Assembly: GCA_934318045.1 (NCBI GenBank)
Contig: CAKREY010000001.1
Location: 124,001 to 188,000 of the forward strand
Origin: Coprococcus_C sp934318045
GTDB lineage: Bacteria > Bacillota > Clostridia > Lachnospirales > Lachnospiraceae
Direction of reading: 5' to 3'
Length of the DNA stretch: 64,000 bases
Shown here: positions 27,150 through 35,869 of the stretch, in pieces
How the letters are laid out: each line of letters starts with the position of its first letter
Numbering within the stretch: the first letter of the stretch is position 1
The notes under the pieces: generated by a model
What the model was told of the DNA's origin: nothing
The model's input: only the letters and a program-made list of their open reading frames with translations
Database searches by the model: none
Program-made: the position numbers and the translations under genes

Positions 27150-28565
27150 ATGGTTTTTTCGAGTTTACTGTTCGTTTTTTTGTTTCTGGCGCTTCAGATG
27201 GGAATTTATATCTTTCTTGATCCCGCCAAACGAAACAAAGAACTTTTGATTTTTTCTTTAATCTTTTATGCCTGGGGAGGCCCTTTGTACCTCCTTCTTC
27301 TTGCCGGAGAAACAGCAATCAGCTGGTTCTTCGGACTCAAGATAGAAGAAGACCGCAAAAATGCAAAGAAATATCTGATTGCCGCCTGTAGTCTCCTTTT
27401 GGGACTGTTATGCATCTTCAAATATCTCACATTTATATGCGAAAATTTACATGCCATTTTTCATGTTCCAAAAGAGATTCCACAGATTGCACTGCCGATT
27501 GGAATTTCTTTTTATACATTCCAGCTTCTCTCCTATGTTGCCGATGTATACCGGAAAGAAGTAGATGCGCAAAAAGAATATTGGAAACTGCTGCTCTACG
27601 CCAGTCTGTTTCATCAATGTATCGCCGGTCCGATCGTCCGCTATGAGACGGTCGCCGACGAAATCGAAAGCCGGAAATTTGACATGGCAGGACTCGCAAA
27701 AGGGATCCGCAGATTCGCAATCGGACTTGCCAAAAAAGCAATTCTGGCAAACACATGTGCTTCCGTTGTAGCTTCCCTTATGCCGGAAGGTGTTAACGCT
27801 CTGGCAGAACAATCCACATTATCCCTCTGGCTTGGTGCTATCTTCTATATGCTTGAAATCTATCTTGACTTCTCTGCATATTCGGATATGGCAATCGGTA
27901 TGGGAATGATGGTTGGATTTCATTATCTGGAGAATTTTAACTATCCATACACTGCCACTTCTGTTCAGGACTTCTGGCGCCGGTGGCATATATCCCTAAG
28001 CTCATTCTTCCGCGATTATGTCTATATTCCACTAGGCGGAAACCGTTGTTCAACAGCAAAATGGGTACGGAACATGTGCGTTGTATGGTTTTTGACCGGT
28101 CTATGGCATGGCGCAAGCTGGAATTATATTTTCTGGGGACTTTATTACCTGGCATTCCTGCTGCTCGAAAAATTTGTAATCCGGGGAAGAATGCCTGAAA
28201 TCGCAAGTCACATATATACACTGTTTGTCATATTGTTTGGATGGGTAATCTTCAAATTTGAGAATCTAAAAGAACTCGGTACTGTCTTAAAAGGCATGTT
28301 TACAATATCCAATGGCGGCTTTATCGGCATGGATGTAAAAACACAATTTGTAACACATATTTTCTTTTTGATATTTGCCATAGTCGCATGTATGCCATTT
28401 GGAAAAAAACTAAACAAATACCTTATACAGAAAAGTCTGAATAACCGGATTGCATTCATTGTTCTGAATGCATGCAACGCACTGCTTCCGGCTATTTTAT
28501 TGATTCTTTCCATGCTGGCATTAGTTGGCGACAGTTACAACCCATTTTTGTATTTTCAGTTTTGA
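27150..28565 (+). CDS. MBOAT-family O-acyltransferase, copy 2
   Basis: A 471-residue polytopic membrane protein, paralogous to the MBOAT protein 2.5 kb upstream. It keeps MVFSSLLFVF at the start, FWRRWHISLSSFFRDYVYIPLGG, the catalytic LTGLWHGASWNY and even the same closing residues (NPFLYFxF). The two clearly differ elsewhere, so this is an old rather than recent duplication. Its stop lies 15 nt before the next start, and the RBS of the next gene covers the junction. Confidence 0.93.
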   Translation: MVFSSLLFVFLFLALQMGIYIFLDPAKRNKELLIFSLIFYAWGGPLYLLLLAGETAISWFFGLKIEEDRKNAKKYLIAACSLLLGLLCIFKYLTFICENLHAIFHVPKEIPQIALPIGISFYTFQLLSYVADVYRKEVDAQKEYWKLLLYASLFHQCIAGPIVRYETVADEIESRKFDMAGLAKGIRRFAIGLAKKAILANTCASVVASLMPEGVNALAEQSTLSLWLGAIFYMLEIYLDFSAYSDMAIGMGMMVGFHYLENFNYPYTATSVQDFWRRWHISLSSFFRDYVYIPLGGNRCSTAKWVRNMCVVWFLTGLWHGASWNYIFWGLYYLAFLLLEKFVIRGRMPEIASHIYTLFVILFGWVIFKFENLKELGTVLKGMFTISNGGFIGMDVKTQFVTHIFFLIFAIVACMPFGKKLNKYLIQKSLNNRIAFIVLNACNALLPAILLILSMLALVGDSYNPFLYFQF

Positions 28566-28580
28566 TTGGAGATGTTCACA

Positions 28581-29954
28581 ATGAAAAAGAAATTAACGAA
28601 ACAACAAAAACAAACCATCCGCTTATTCCGAAAACTTGAAGTGTTTTTATTTGCTGCAATATTGGTTGTCTGTGCTTTGATCGGTCTCCTGCTTCCGCTC
28701 AGACCGAAACTATCAAAGACAGAGAAACGGACGCTCACTGCATTTCCGAAACCTTCGATTCATTCTATTGTTGATGGAAGCTTTTTCTCAGATGTGTCGT
28801 TATGGTATTCCGATACGTATCCGGGACGTGATAAGCTCATTGCTGCCGATAAAAACATGAAACGTATATATGGATTTACACCATCCACACAGATGATTGG
28901 CGGCGGCGAAAAAATGGATGCAATCCCGGACATGCCTCTTACAACCGAAGCAAACGCGGCTGACTCTTCCGCAAGCAGCACTGACGCAGTTGCTTCTGCC
29001 CAGACAGATACAAAAAAAGCGCCAAAATTACCAGATTCCAACCAGATGGAAGCTGAAATCCAGAAGCAGATTCAGGATGGCGTCTATATCGAAAACGGAG
29101 CCGCTTATAGCATGTATTATTTCAATCAGGATGCAGCCAATACATATATCCAGGCACTTGATCATGCGGCAGCTTCTTTAAACGGATCCGGAAATGTATA
29201 TTCTATTTTGGTTCCAAACCAGTCCGGCGTTATGCTTCCGGAAGAAACACGTAAAAAATTAGGGGGATCTGACCAGAAACAGGCCATTGATTATTATTAT
29301 GCATCCTATAACAATGTTAAATCTGTAGATACGATTGATACATTGCGGGAGCATAATAACGAATATTTATATTTCCGTACGGACCACCACTGGACACAGC
29401 TTGCAGCTTATTACACCTATCAGAATTTCTGTCAGGTGAAGGGGATTACACCAGAAAAACTGGAAGATTTTAAAACAACCCAGACATTTGGACCATTTCT
29501 CGGGACTTTCTACAATTCCTTTGGAAATGAAGATATGAAAAATACCCCGGATGCGATTGTCACATACTATCCAAACGATACAAATGATATGAAGTTCTGG
29601 GACAAAAATGATACAGAATACGACTGGCACGTCATCACAGATGTAAACGGCTGGGACACATCTGCACTTTACACATGCTTTATCGGTGGTGACAATCCGC
29701 TCAGTATCATCGAAAACCCGAATGTCCAGGATGGATCTTCCTGCCTTGTATTGAAGGAATCTTATGGAAACTGCTTTGTTCCATTTTTAGTCGACCATTA
29801 TCAAACAGTCTATGTCGTCGACTTCCGTTATGCCAAGCAGAATGTTCTACAGCTTATGCGTGAAAAAAACATTCAGGACTTAATCGTTATCAACAATATC
29901 ACGATCATCGGAAGTACGGACGTTGCAGATACGATCAGCGGTCTTCTGCAATAA
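28581..29954 (+). CDS. DHHW-family (AlgJ/AlgX-like SGNH) O-acylation protein
   Basis: A 457-residue protein with an N-terminal membrane helix (about residues 20-42, FLFAAILVVCALIGLLLPL). The hallmark YFRTDHHWTQLAAYY places it in the DHHW/AlgX-AlgJ group of SGNH-like proteins, with a serine block around VLKESYGNCFVPFL. A low-complexity Ala/Ser/Thr linker sits at about 110-150. AlgJ/AlgX-like enzymes acetylate exported polysaccharides with acyl groups delivered by MBOAT partners, so it probably pairs with the MBOAT protein just before it. GGAG 9 nt upstream supports ATG 28581; a TTG 15 nt earlier overlaps that site and is unlikely. Confidence 0.87.
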   Translation: MKKKLTKQQKQTIRLFRKLEVFLFAAILVVCALIGLLLPLRPKLSKTEKRTLTAFPKPSIHSIVDGSFFSDVSLWYSDTYPGRDKLIAADKNMKRIYGFTPSTQMIGGGEKMDAIPDMPLTTEANAADSSASSTDAVASAQTDTKKAPKLPDSNQMEAEIQKQIQDGVYIENGAAYSMYYFNQDAANTYIQALDHAAASLNGSGNVYSILVPNQSGVMLPEETRKKLGGSDQKQAIDYYYASYNNVKSVDTIDTLREHNNEYLYFRTDHHWTQLAAYYTYQNFCQVKGITPEKLEDFKTTQTFGPFLGTFYNSFGNEDMKNTPDAIVTYYPNDTNDMKFWDKNDTEYDWHVITDVNGWDTSALYTCFIGGDNPLSIIENPNVQDGSSCLVLKESYGNCFVPFLVDHYQTVYVVDFRYAKQNVLQLMREKNIQDLIVINNITIIGSTDVADTISGLLQ

Positions 29955-29970
29955 CGTCCAGGTTGCAATC

Positions 29971-30858
29971 CTAAGCCATCTTCGCACGTGGATGCGCCTT
30001 CTCATATTCTTCCTTTAATTTGCTTTGTCTACTGCGCAGATAAATCTGTGTCGTGGAGATATCCGAATGTCCAAGCATCTCCTGCACAGCTTTTAAATCT
30101 GCGCCGTTTGATACCAGGTGTGCAGCAAATGAGTGCCGTATCATATGCGGTGTGATATCTTTCTCGATACCAGCCTTGGCCGCATATGCCTTGATCAGCT
30201 TCCAGAATCCCTGCCGCGTCATCGGTTGTCCTTTCATATTTGTAAAGAGGAACATACTGCCATGACTGATAGATTCCCGCACAGACTTAATATAATTTTC
30301 CAATGCCATCTTCGCAACATTCTCGATTGGAATTACGCGTTCCTTCGACACATCGCGGCACAAAATATAATTCAATGACAAATTCACATCTGTAATCTTC
30401 AGATTGATCAATTCCGATACACGCATACCGGTTGCATATAAAAGCTCTAACATCGCCTTGTCGCGGATTTCCTTCGGTGTCAGACGGGAAGGCTGGTCTA
30501 AAAGCAGATTGATTTCTTCAATCGACAAAGTCTCCGGTACTTTCTTCTCAATCTTCGGTGGTTTCAACGCATCTGCATAATCTTCTGCAATCACACCCTG
30601 CTTGAGCAGATACAGGAAAAATGATTTTATGCTGGCTATACTTCTCGAGATTGTCGCTGTCGACATACCATGGCTTTCCATATCAAGCACATACGCATTC
30701 AGATCTGTTCCCCGTATATCACGAATATCCGGGCACTGCCGGTCTGCAAAGAAATGATACATCTTTTTCAGATCTCTCCGATAAGAAGCAACTGTATTTG
30801 CACTTGCATGTTTCACGTTATTTAAGTAATCAATGTAATTTTCAATCTGTGTCTCCAT
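29971..30858 (-). CDS. xerD: Tyrosine recombinase XerD
   Basis: A 295-residue tyrosine recombinase with an N-terminal SAM-like core-binding domain (about 1-85) and a catalytic domain. Catalytic residues are visible: R in ATGMRVSEL, H and R in HMIRHSFAAHLV, H in LGHSDIST and the nucleophile Y in TTQIYLRSR. The length and spacing fit the chromosome-dimer recombinase rather than a mobile-element integrase. The neighbours (SpoIIM-like gene, nudF) match the B. subtilis ripX/xerD region. Start ATG 30858 has GGAAGGA about 8 nt upstream. Confidence 0.92.
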   Translation of the reverse strand: METQIENYIDYLNNVKHASANTVASYRRDLKKMYHFFADRQCPDIRDIRGTDLNAYVLDMESHGMSTATISRSIASIKSFFLYLLKQGVIAEDYADALKPPKIEKKVPETLSIEEINLLLDQPSRLTPKEIRDKAMLELLYATGMRVSELINLKITDVNLSLNYILCRDVSKERVIPIENVAKMALENYIKSVRESISHGSMFLFTNMKGQPMTRQGFWKLIKAYAAKAGIEKDITPHMIRHSFAAHLVSNGADLKAVQEMLGHSDISTTQIYLRSRQSKLKEEYEKAHPRAKMA

Positions 30859-31030
30859 ACCCAAAGTCCTTCCATTCCCTCAACAAAATCCACTCTTTTC
30901 GGACTGTCTTTTGCCTTTATCTATTACATTATAATTACTATTTGCTCTAAAATCAAACATATTTTTTACACAAAAATTTAACTTTTGTAACATTTTGTAA
31001 CATTTCTACAATATGTTGAAATGCACGTAT

Positions 31031-31582
31031 TCACAAACCTATATATTGAAGAAAATTTTTTAAAAAAATTTTTGAAAGGATGCTCTCGGATAAGATTCCT
31101 ATAGCGAAAACAAGCATCAAGAAAAACAAAACCACGATTTTTTTCTCTTTACTCTCGTAATTTTCTTTTCTCATCCAGACTGCCATATAGAACATCACAA
31201 CCAGGTAGATCAGATAATGCGGCAATAAACAAAGCAATAAAAACCACACTCCGGAAATACCTTCATAATACATCTGTAAGCTGACTGATGCGCCAAGCAG
31301 AAACATAAGGCCACTCATGCAGATAGAAAAAACGATACCCGGTGAAAACACCTTATAAAGAAGATATAGGATTACAATCTGCTTCACACGCTGAAATACT
31401 ACATACAGGACTGTCTGTCTGACAGATGCATCCATCATCTGATCCGATTCCTTAAGCGGAAGCACAAACGCCTGCATGTTAACATCGCATCGCAACAGGA
31501 TATTCACCAATATACATCCAGCTAATACAATACACAGATAATAAAATATATGACTTTTTATTTTCTCGTTTTCATATAGCAT
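31031..31582 (-). CDS. SpoIIM-like integral membrane protein
   Basis: A 183-residue protein with about five hydrophobic helices. The region LLPHYLIYLVVMFYMAVWM resembles the VLPQNLIxIP motif near the end of stage II sporulation protein M, and the gene lies between nudF and xerD as spoIIM does in Bacillus. SpoIIM forms the engulfment complex with SpoIID and SpoIIP. I chose ATG 31582 because GGGAG lies 9 nt upstream; a TTG 36 nt earlier lacks one. The similarity is distant, so the identification rests partly on position. Confidence 0.6.
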   Translation of the reverse strand: MLYENEKIKSHIFYYLCIVLAGCILVNILLRCDVNMQAFVLPLKESDQMMDASVRQTVLYVVFQRVKQIVILYLLYKVFSPGIVFSICMSGLMFLLGASVSLQMYYEGISGVWFLLLCLLPHYLIYLVVMFYMAVWMRKENYESKEKKIVVLFFLMLVFAIGILSESILSKIFLKNFLQYIGL

Positions 31583-31677
31583 ACATATGTACTCCCGGTC
31601 TTCCAAATTCGCGTTCAAGCAAATGTCATTTCGACGATTGGTGATTTTCCACTCCCTAATACATATGTGCTTATCTA

Positions 31678-32229
31678 CTAAAATATACCTCTGTTTTTCA
31701 TATCGTAATAAGCGAGAATCGCAACGATCGTCTTGCTGTCAACAATCCTACCTGCATAAATCATCTCCCTCGCTTCTTCAAGTGAAATCCGTACAACCTC
31801 AATAAATTCCGTCGGATCCAGATGTCTTTTTCCCTTCTTCAGGTTCCGTCCAATATAAACATCCGTCTTCTCATCAAATGTACCAACCGATGAAATCATA
31901 TTATTTACATGATACACATCCTGTGGGATCCATCCGGTTTCTTCTTCCACTTCCCGCAATGCACATGTTTCTCCGGGTTCTCCATGGAAACTATATCCCC
32001 CTGCCGGGATCTCAAGATCCACTGCATCTAAGGAATTCCGATACTGGCGCACCAGATAGGTATATTCTTCCTCGTCTACAAGCAGCATACCTGCTCCACC
32101 ACCGGATTTGTGTTTGATCAGATCATAGATAACTTCTCCACCATCCGGTGTCTCCAGAATATCCTTATATAAAGCTACGATTTTTGCATCATACAACAAT
32201 TCCAAACTTTTTCTCTTAAATTCAACCAT
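31678..32229 (-). CDS. nudF: ADP-ribose pyrophosphatase (Nudix hydrolase)
   Basis: A 183-residue Nudix hydrolase that splits ADP-ribose to AMP and ribose 5-phosphate. The Nudix box is clear: G-x5-E-x7-REVEEETGW (GEPGETCALREVEEETGW). The upstream AGG (IPAGGY) and downstream SVGTFDEKTDVYIG are typical of the ADP-ribose pyrophosphatase branch. It is separated from rny by a strong terminator and so starts its own unit toward the SpoIIM-like gene. ATG with GAAAGG upstream. Confidence 0.92.
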   Translation of the reverse strand: MVEFKRKSLELLYDAKIVALYKDILETPDGGEVIYDLIKHKSGGGAGMLLVDEEEYTYLVRQYRNSLDAVDLEIPAGGYSFHGEPGETCALREVEEETGWIPQDVYHVNNMISSVGTFDEKTDVYIGRNLKKGKRHLDPTEFIEVVRISLEEAREMIYAGRIVDSKTIVAILAYYDMKNRGIF

Positions 32230-32282
32230 GCATCTATCTTCCTTTCTCGTTATATTTCTTCTTTATAATACAGGAACGAAAC

Positions 32283-32324
32283 AAAAAAGGAAAGTATCGA
32301 AAATATGCATTTTCAATACTTTCC
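32283..32324 (-). terminator. Intrinsic terminator after rny
   Basis: A 16-bp inverted repeat (32289-32304 with 32309-32324, one C/A mismatch) with a 4-base loop, followed on the minus strand by six T (32283-32288). Confidence 0.85.
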
Positions 32325-32347
32325 ATAAATTTCGTTGATAACAAAAA

Positions 32348-33910
32348 TTACTTCGCGTAATCGGTTACTCTCGATTCACGAATCAAGTTCACCTTGATTG
32401 TGCCCGGATACTCAAGTTCTGATTCAATCTTCTTTGAAATATCCCGTGCGAGTAATACCATATCCGCATCTGTTACCTGCTCTGGAACTACCATTACTCG
32501 AATTTCTCGTCCCGCCTGAATAGCAAAAGTCTTATCAACACCCTTAAATCCATTGGCAATGTCTTCCAAGGACTTCAGACGTGTTGTATATGTCTCCAAC
32601 GTCTCGCGTCTTGCACCTGGACGTGCAGCGGATATTGCATCTGCAGCCTGTACAATACATGCGATCAAACTCTGTGGCTCTACATCGCCATGATGTGCTT
32701 CAACAGCATTGATAATTGTTGCTGACTCTTTGTATTTTCTACAAAGATCCACACCAATGGATACGTGAGAACCTTCCATACCTGCATCATGATCAATAGA
32801 TTTTCCGATATCATGCAACAAACCTGCACGCTTTGCTACACGAACATCAAGCCCAAGCTCTCCGGCAAGCAATCCGGACAAATGAGCTACCTCGATAGAA
32901 TGCTTCAATGCATTCTGTCCATAACTTGTTCTGAACTTCATCTTACCAAGTAAGCGAACCAATTCAGGGTGCAAGCCATGTACGCCGACTTCTAAGGTTG
33001 CAGCCTCTCCCTCTTCACGCATCATGGTCTCGACTTCTTTCTGCGCCTTCTCAACCATCTCTTCGATACGTGCCGGATGGATTCTTCCATCCACAATCAG
33101 TTTTTCAAGTGCGATTCTGGCTACTTCTCTACGAACCGGATCGAAACTTGAAAGCAGTACTGCTTCCGGTGTGTCATCAATAATTAAATCTACACCTGTC
33201 ATAGTCTCCAAAGTACGAATATTTCGTCCTTCTCGTCCTATGATTCTTCCTTTCATCTCGTCGTTTGGCAGCTGAACTAAGGAAATCGTTGTCTCTGATA
33301 CATGATCCACAGCACATTTCTGGATAGCTGTGACAACATAATCCTTCGCTTTCTTATCTGCCTCTTCTTTTGCTCGTGTTTCTAATTCTTTGATCATGAC
33401 TGCCGTTTCATGTTTTACTTCGTCTTCAACAGTCTTTAATAAGTATTCCTTTGCTTGTTCAGAGGTTAATCCGGAAATTCTTTCCAGTTCCTGAGTTCTT
33501 TTTGCTTCCAAATCTGAAACTTCCTGCTTCAGCTTCGTGAGCTCTGCCTCTTTACGTGATAATGAAGCTTCTTTCTTCTCTACAGCTTCGGTCTTCCGAT
33601 CGAGATTTTCCTCTCTGGAAAGCACACGTTTTTCCATGCGCTGAAGTTCATTCCGACGATCCTTGACTTCTTTGTCAATCTCATTCTTCGTCTTCATGGC
33701 TTCTTCCTTCGCCTCAAGAAGTGTCTCACGTTTCTTTGCCTCCGCAGCTTTCAGTGCTTCATCTATAATCTCTCTGGCTTTATCCTCTGCCTTCCCGATT
33801 TTAGCCTCTGCAACGTTCTTACGATACGCAACAGCTAAAAACCAGGTAGCCAGGATTGCAACCACAAGTATTACAGCAAAAATCACATACTTGATCGCTT
33901 CGTCTGACAA
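32348..33910 (-). CDS. rny: Ribonuclease Y
   Basis: A 520-residue membrane-anchored endoribonuclease that starts mRNA decay in Firmicutes. An N-terminal membrane helix (about 8-28) is followed by a long charged coiled coil (about 30-170), a KH domain (around GRIIGREGRNIRTLE) and an HD domain with GLLHDIGKSIDHD. The start appears to be TTG at 33910, with AGGAGG 10 nt upstream; no ATG precedes the membrane helix. It stands as its own unit, ended by the terminator just downstream. Confidence 0.96.
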   Translation of the reverse strand: MSDEAIKYVIFAVILVVAILATWFLAVAYRKNVAEAKIGKAEDKAREIIDEALKAAEAKKRETLLEAKEEAMKTKNEIDKEVKDRRNELQRMEKRVLSREENLDRKTEAVEKKEASLSRKEAELTKLKQEVSDLEAKRTQELERISGLTSEQAKEYLLKTVEDEVKHETAVMIKELETRAKEEADKKAKDYVVTAIQKCAVDHVSETTISLVQLPNDEMKGRIIGREGRNIRTLETMTGVDLIIDDTPEAVLLSSFDPVRREVARIALEKLIVDGRIHPARIEEMVEKAQKEVETMMREEGEAATLEVGVHGLHPELVRLLGKMKFRTSYGQNALKHSIEVAHLSGLLAGELGLDVRVAKRAGLLHDIGKSIDHDAGMEGSHVSIGVDLCRKYKESATIINAVEAHHGDVEPQSLIACIVQAADAISAARPGARRETLETYTTRLKSLEDIANGFKGVDKTFAIQAGREIRVMVVPEQVTDADMVLLARDISKKIESELEYPGTIKVNLIRESRVTDYAK

Positions 33911-34039
33911 CTCAGGAGCACCTCCTTATTTAGTTTTATTGCATAACTACAACACTTAAATATTATACTTTTTTTATACTTGTGTCAAGGAATACTTTAT
34001 ATTTTTTATGCATATTGTAAGAAAAATAAGATTACTTTT

Positions 34040-34537
34040 CTAATTTTTTTCATTATTTTTCCTATATTGTGACACTGCTCTACGAATATCTTCATACCGA
34101 AATCCACGTCGTGCAAAAAAAGAATACATCCGCCGCATCTGCGATTCATCATCAAAATCCAGGTTTCCATAACGTTTTTCCAGTAAATCATAGATTGTCT
34201 CACCCTCATCCGGAGCAAGCTCTGCGAACAACTCCCGTGTCATCCCGGCGTCCACACCTTTCCCGGAAAGTTCCATCGCAATCCGGCGTCTGCCCTTCGC
34301 CCGCATCTGACTACAGATATACGACTTCGCATACCGCTCGTCGTCGATATAGCCATATGACATCAATTTTCCGATTGCATCTTCGATTTCTTCTTCGTTA
34401 TAGCCTTTCTCCATGAGCTTATCGCAAAGCTCCTTCCGGGAGCGATCCCGGAAGGTCAGGTAATAAAGTGCTGTGTCAAATGCACTGTATGTAATTGCCT
34501 GTTTATTATGACTCTTCGTTCTCTGTCTGCTCTGCAT
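34040..34537 (-). CDS. recX: Regulatory protein RecX
   Basis: A 165-residue alpha-helical RecX protein, a regulator that binds and inhibits RecA filaments. It has the three-helix repeats of the family: ALYYLTFRDRSRKELCDKLMEKG, then LMSYGYIDDERYAKSY and a third near the C terminus (FARRGFRYEDIRRAV). It overlaps the end of recA by 32 nt in another frame, so it is co-transcribed and its output depends on recA translation. No strong separate ribosome site is visible, which fits low production by coupling. Confidence 0.92.
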   Translation of the reverse strand: MQSRQRTKSHNKQAITYSAFDTALYYLTFRDRSRKELCDKLMEKGYNEEEIEDAIGKLMSYGYIDDERYAKSYICSQMRAKGRRRIAMELSGKGVDAGMTRELFAELAPDEGETIYDLLEKRYGNLDFDDESQMRRMYSFFARRGFRYEDIRRAVSQYRKNNEKN

Positions 34538-35534
34538 CTACGCCAATCCCACACTTGTTCCGAACCTGCTGCTCTACTTCCTTCATAATCTCCGGATTAT
34601 TCGCCAGATACAGTTTCGTATTCTCTCTACCCTGTCCGATCTTCTCACCGTTATAAGAATACCATGCACCTGATTTGTTGATGATATCCTGCTGGACAGC
34701 AAGATCGAGAATATCTCCTTCCTTGGAGATACCCTTACCAAACATGATATCAAACTCCGCTTCTTTAAATGGTGGAGCTACCTTGTTCTTCACTACTTTG
34801 ACTCTTGTACGGTTACCAACGACCTCGCCGCCGACTTTCAGCGTCTCAATCCGGCGCACATCCAGACGAACAGAAGCATAAAACTTCAACGCACGTCCAC
34901 CGGTTGTTGTCTCCGGATTGCCGAACATGACACCGACCTTCTCACGTAGCTGGTTGATAAAGATAACAACACAATTAGACTTGCTGATAATACCGGTCAG
35001 CTTCCGAAGTGCCTGCGACATCAGTCTCGCATGCAGACCAACATGGGAATCACCCATCTCTCCGTCGATTTCAGCCTTCGGTACAAGTGCTGCAACCGAG
35101 TCCACGATAATTACATCCACAGCTCCGGAACGCACCATCATCTCTGTGATCTCCAGTGCCTGTTCTCCATTATCCGGCTGGGAAATATACAAATTGTCAA
35201 TATCGACACCGATATGGGATGCGTACGTTGGATCAAGTGCATGCTCTGCATCAATAAATCCTGCGATTCCACCCATCTTCTGCACCTCTGCAACTACATG
35301 CAATGCTACCGTCGTCTTACCACTCGACTCCGGTCCATAAATCTCAATGATACGTCCGCGCGGCATACCACCAAGCCCAAGTGCCAGATCCAGGCTTAAA
35401 GAGCCGGTTGGAACAACCTCAATTCCCATATTTGCAGACTGGTCACCGAGCTTCATCACAGAGCCCTTGCCATACTGCTTCTCAATCTGTGCCAATGCGG
35501 CATCTAATGCTTTCATCTTCTCTTCATTTGCCAT
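34506..35534 (-). CDS. recA: Recombinase RecA
   Basis: A 342-residue DNA recombinase for homologous recombination and the SOS response. Walker A is GPESSGKTTVAL, Walker B is VIIVDSVAAL, and ALKFYASVRLDVRR is the family signature. The start at 35534 (MANEEKMKALD) has GGAGG 8 nt upstream; longer frames into the leader are not real. Expression is under SOS control as judged by two LexA boxes around its promoter. recX follows in the same message. Confidence 0.98.
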   Translation of the reverse strand: MANEEKMKALDAALAQIEKQYGKGSVMKLGDQSANMGIEVVPTGSLSLDLALGLGGMPRGRIIEIYGPESSGKTTVALHVVAEVQKMGGIAGFIDAEHALDPTYASHIGVDIDNLYISQPDNGEQALEITEMMVRSGAVDVIIVDSVAALVPKAEIDGEMGDSHVGLHARLMSQALRKLTGIISKSNCVVIFINQLREKVGVMFGNPETTTGGRALKFYASVRLDVRRIETLKVGGEVVGNRTRVKVVKNKVAPPFKEAEFDIMFGKGISKEGDILDLAVQQDIINKSGAWYSYNGEKIGQGRENTKLYLANNPEIMKEVEQQVRNKCGIGVDAEQTENEES

Positions 35535-35596
35535 ACCATAAACCTCCGTTATCTTGCATCCTGTGAACGACACAGGTGTCTTATTCTCTTTGCTAT

Positions 35597-35610
35597 CAAA
35601 CATATGTTCG
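35597..35610. promoter_or_regulatory. LexA box 1 (recA proximal)
   Basis: CAAACATATGTTCG, one step from the Gram-positive SOS consensus CGAACATATGTTCG. It sits about 12 nt downstream of the recA -10. Confidence 0.8.
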
Positions 35611-35622
35611 TTTCTTGTTCTT

Positions 35623-35652
35623 ACTATACAACATATTTGCATGGATTGTCAA
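35623..35652 (-). promoter_or_regulatory. recA promoter
   Basis: Minus-strand -35 TTGACA (35647-35652) and -10 TATAGT (35623-35628), 18 bp apart. One LexA box lies just outside the -35 and another just past the expected start point, so both repressor positions would block the polymerase. Confidence 0.85.
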
Positions 35653-35661
35653 TAGAAACAT

Positions 35662-35675
35662 CGAACATTTGTTCA
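35662..35675. promoter_or_regulatory. LexA box 2 (recA distal)
   Basis: CGAACATTTGTTCA, a close match to the Gram-positive LexA site. It lies about 10 nt upstream of the recA -35. Nothing indicates that it also controls the divergent AraC gene. Confidence 0.8.
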
Positions 35676-35781
35676 TTTTTTTGTGAGTGTGAATTTATTT
35701 TGAAACGATGTGCTATGAAAATTGTAACCCATACATACAGGAAAGTAAAGCAATTATTTGTAGCATTTCTGACGTCATTCG

Positions 35782-35810
35782 TTGTTCTCCGCCCTAAACT
35801 CTGTTATAAT
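35782..35810 (+). promoter_or_regulatory. Candidate promoter of the AraC-family gene
   Basis: -35 TTGTTC (35782-35787) and a perfect -10 TATAAT (35805-35810), 17 bp apart, about 60 nt before the AraC start. Confidence 0.6.
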
Positions 35811-35869
35811 CAATTTAATTATGAATACAATCCAGAAATACCATTTTATACAAAAATACGAGGTACGTT

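Noticed and set aside
29971..30858. Mobile-element integrase
   Set aside because: The tyrosine recombinase has housekeeping neighbours (SpoIIM-like gene, nudF) and XerD length. No att repeats or element genes lie nearby.
35535..35642. Longer recA starting in the leader
   Set aside because: The extension covers the transcript start region and LexA box and lacks a ribosome site; ATG 35534 has GGAGG at good spacing.
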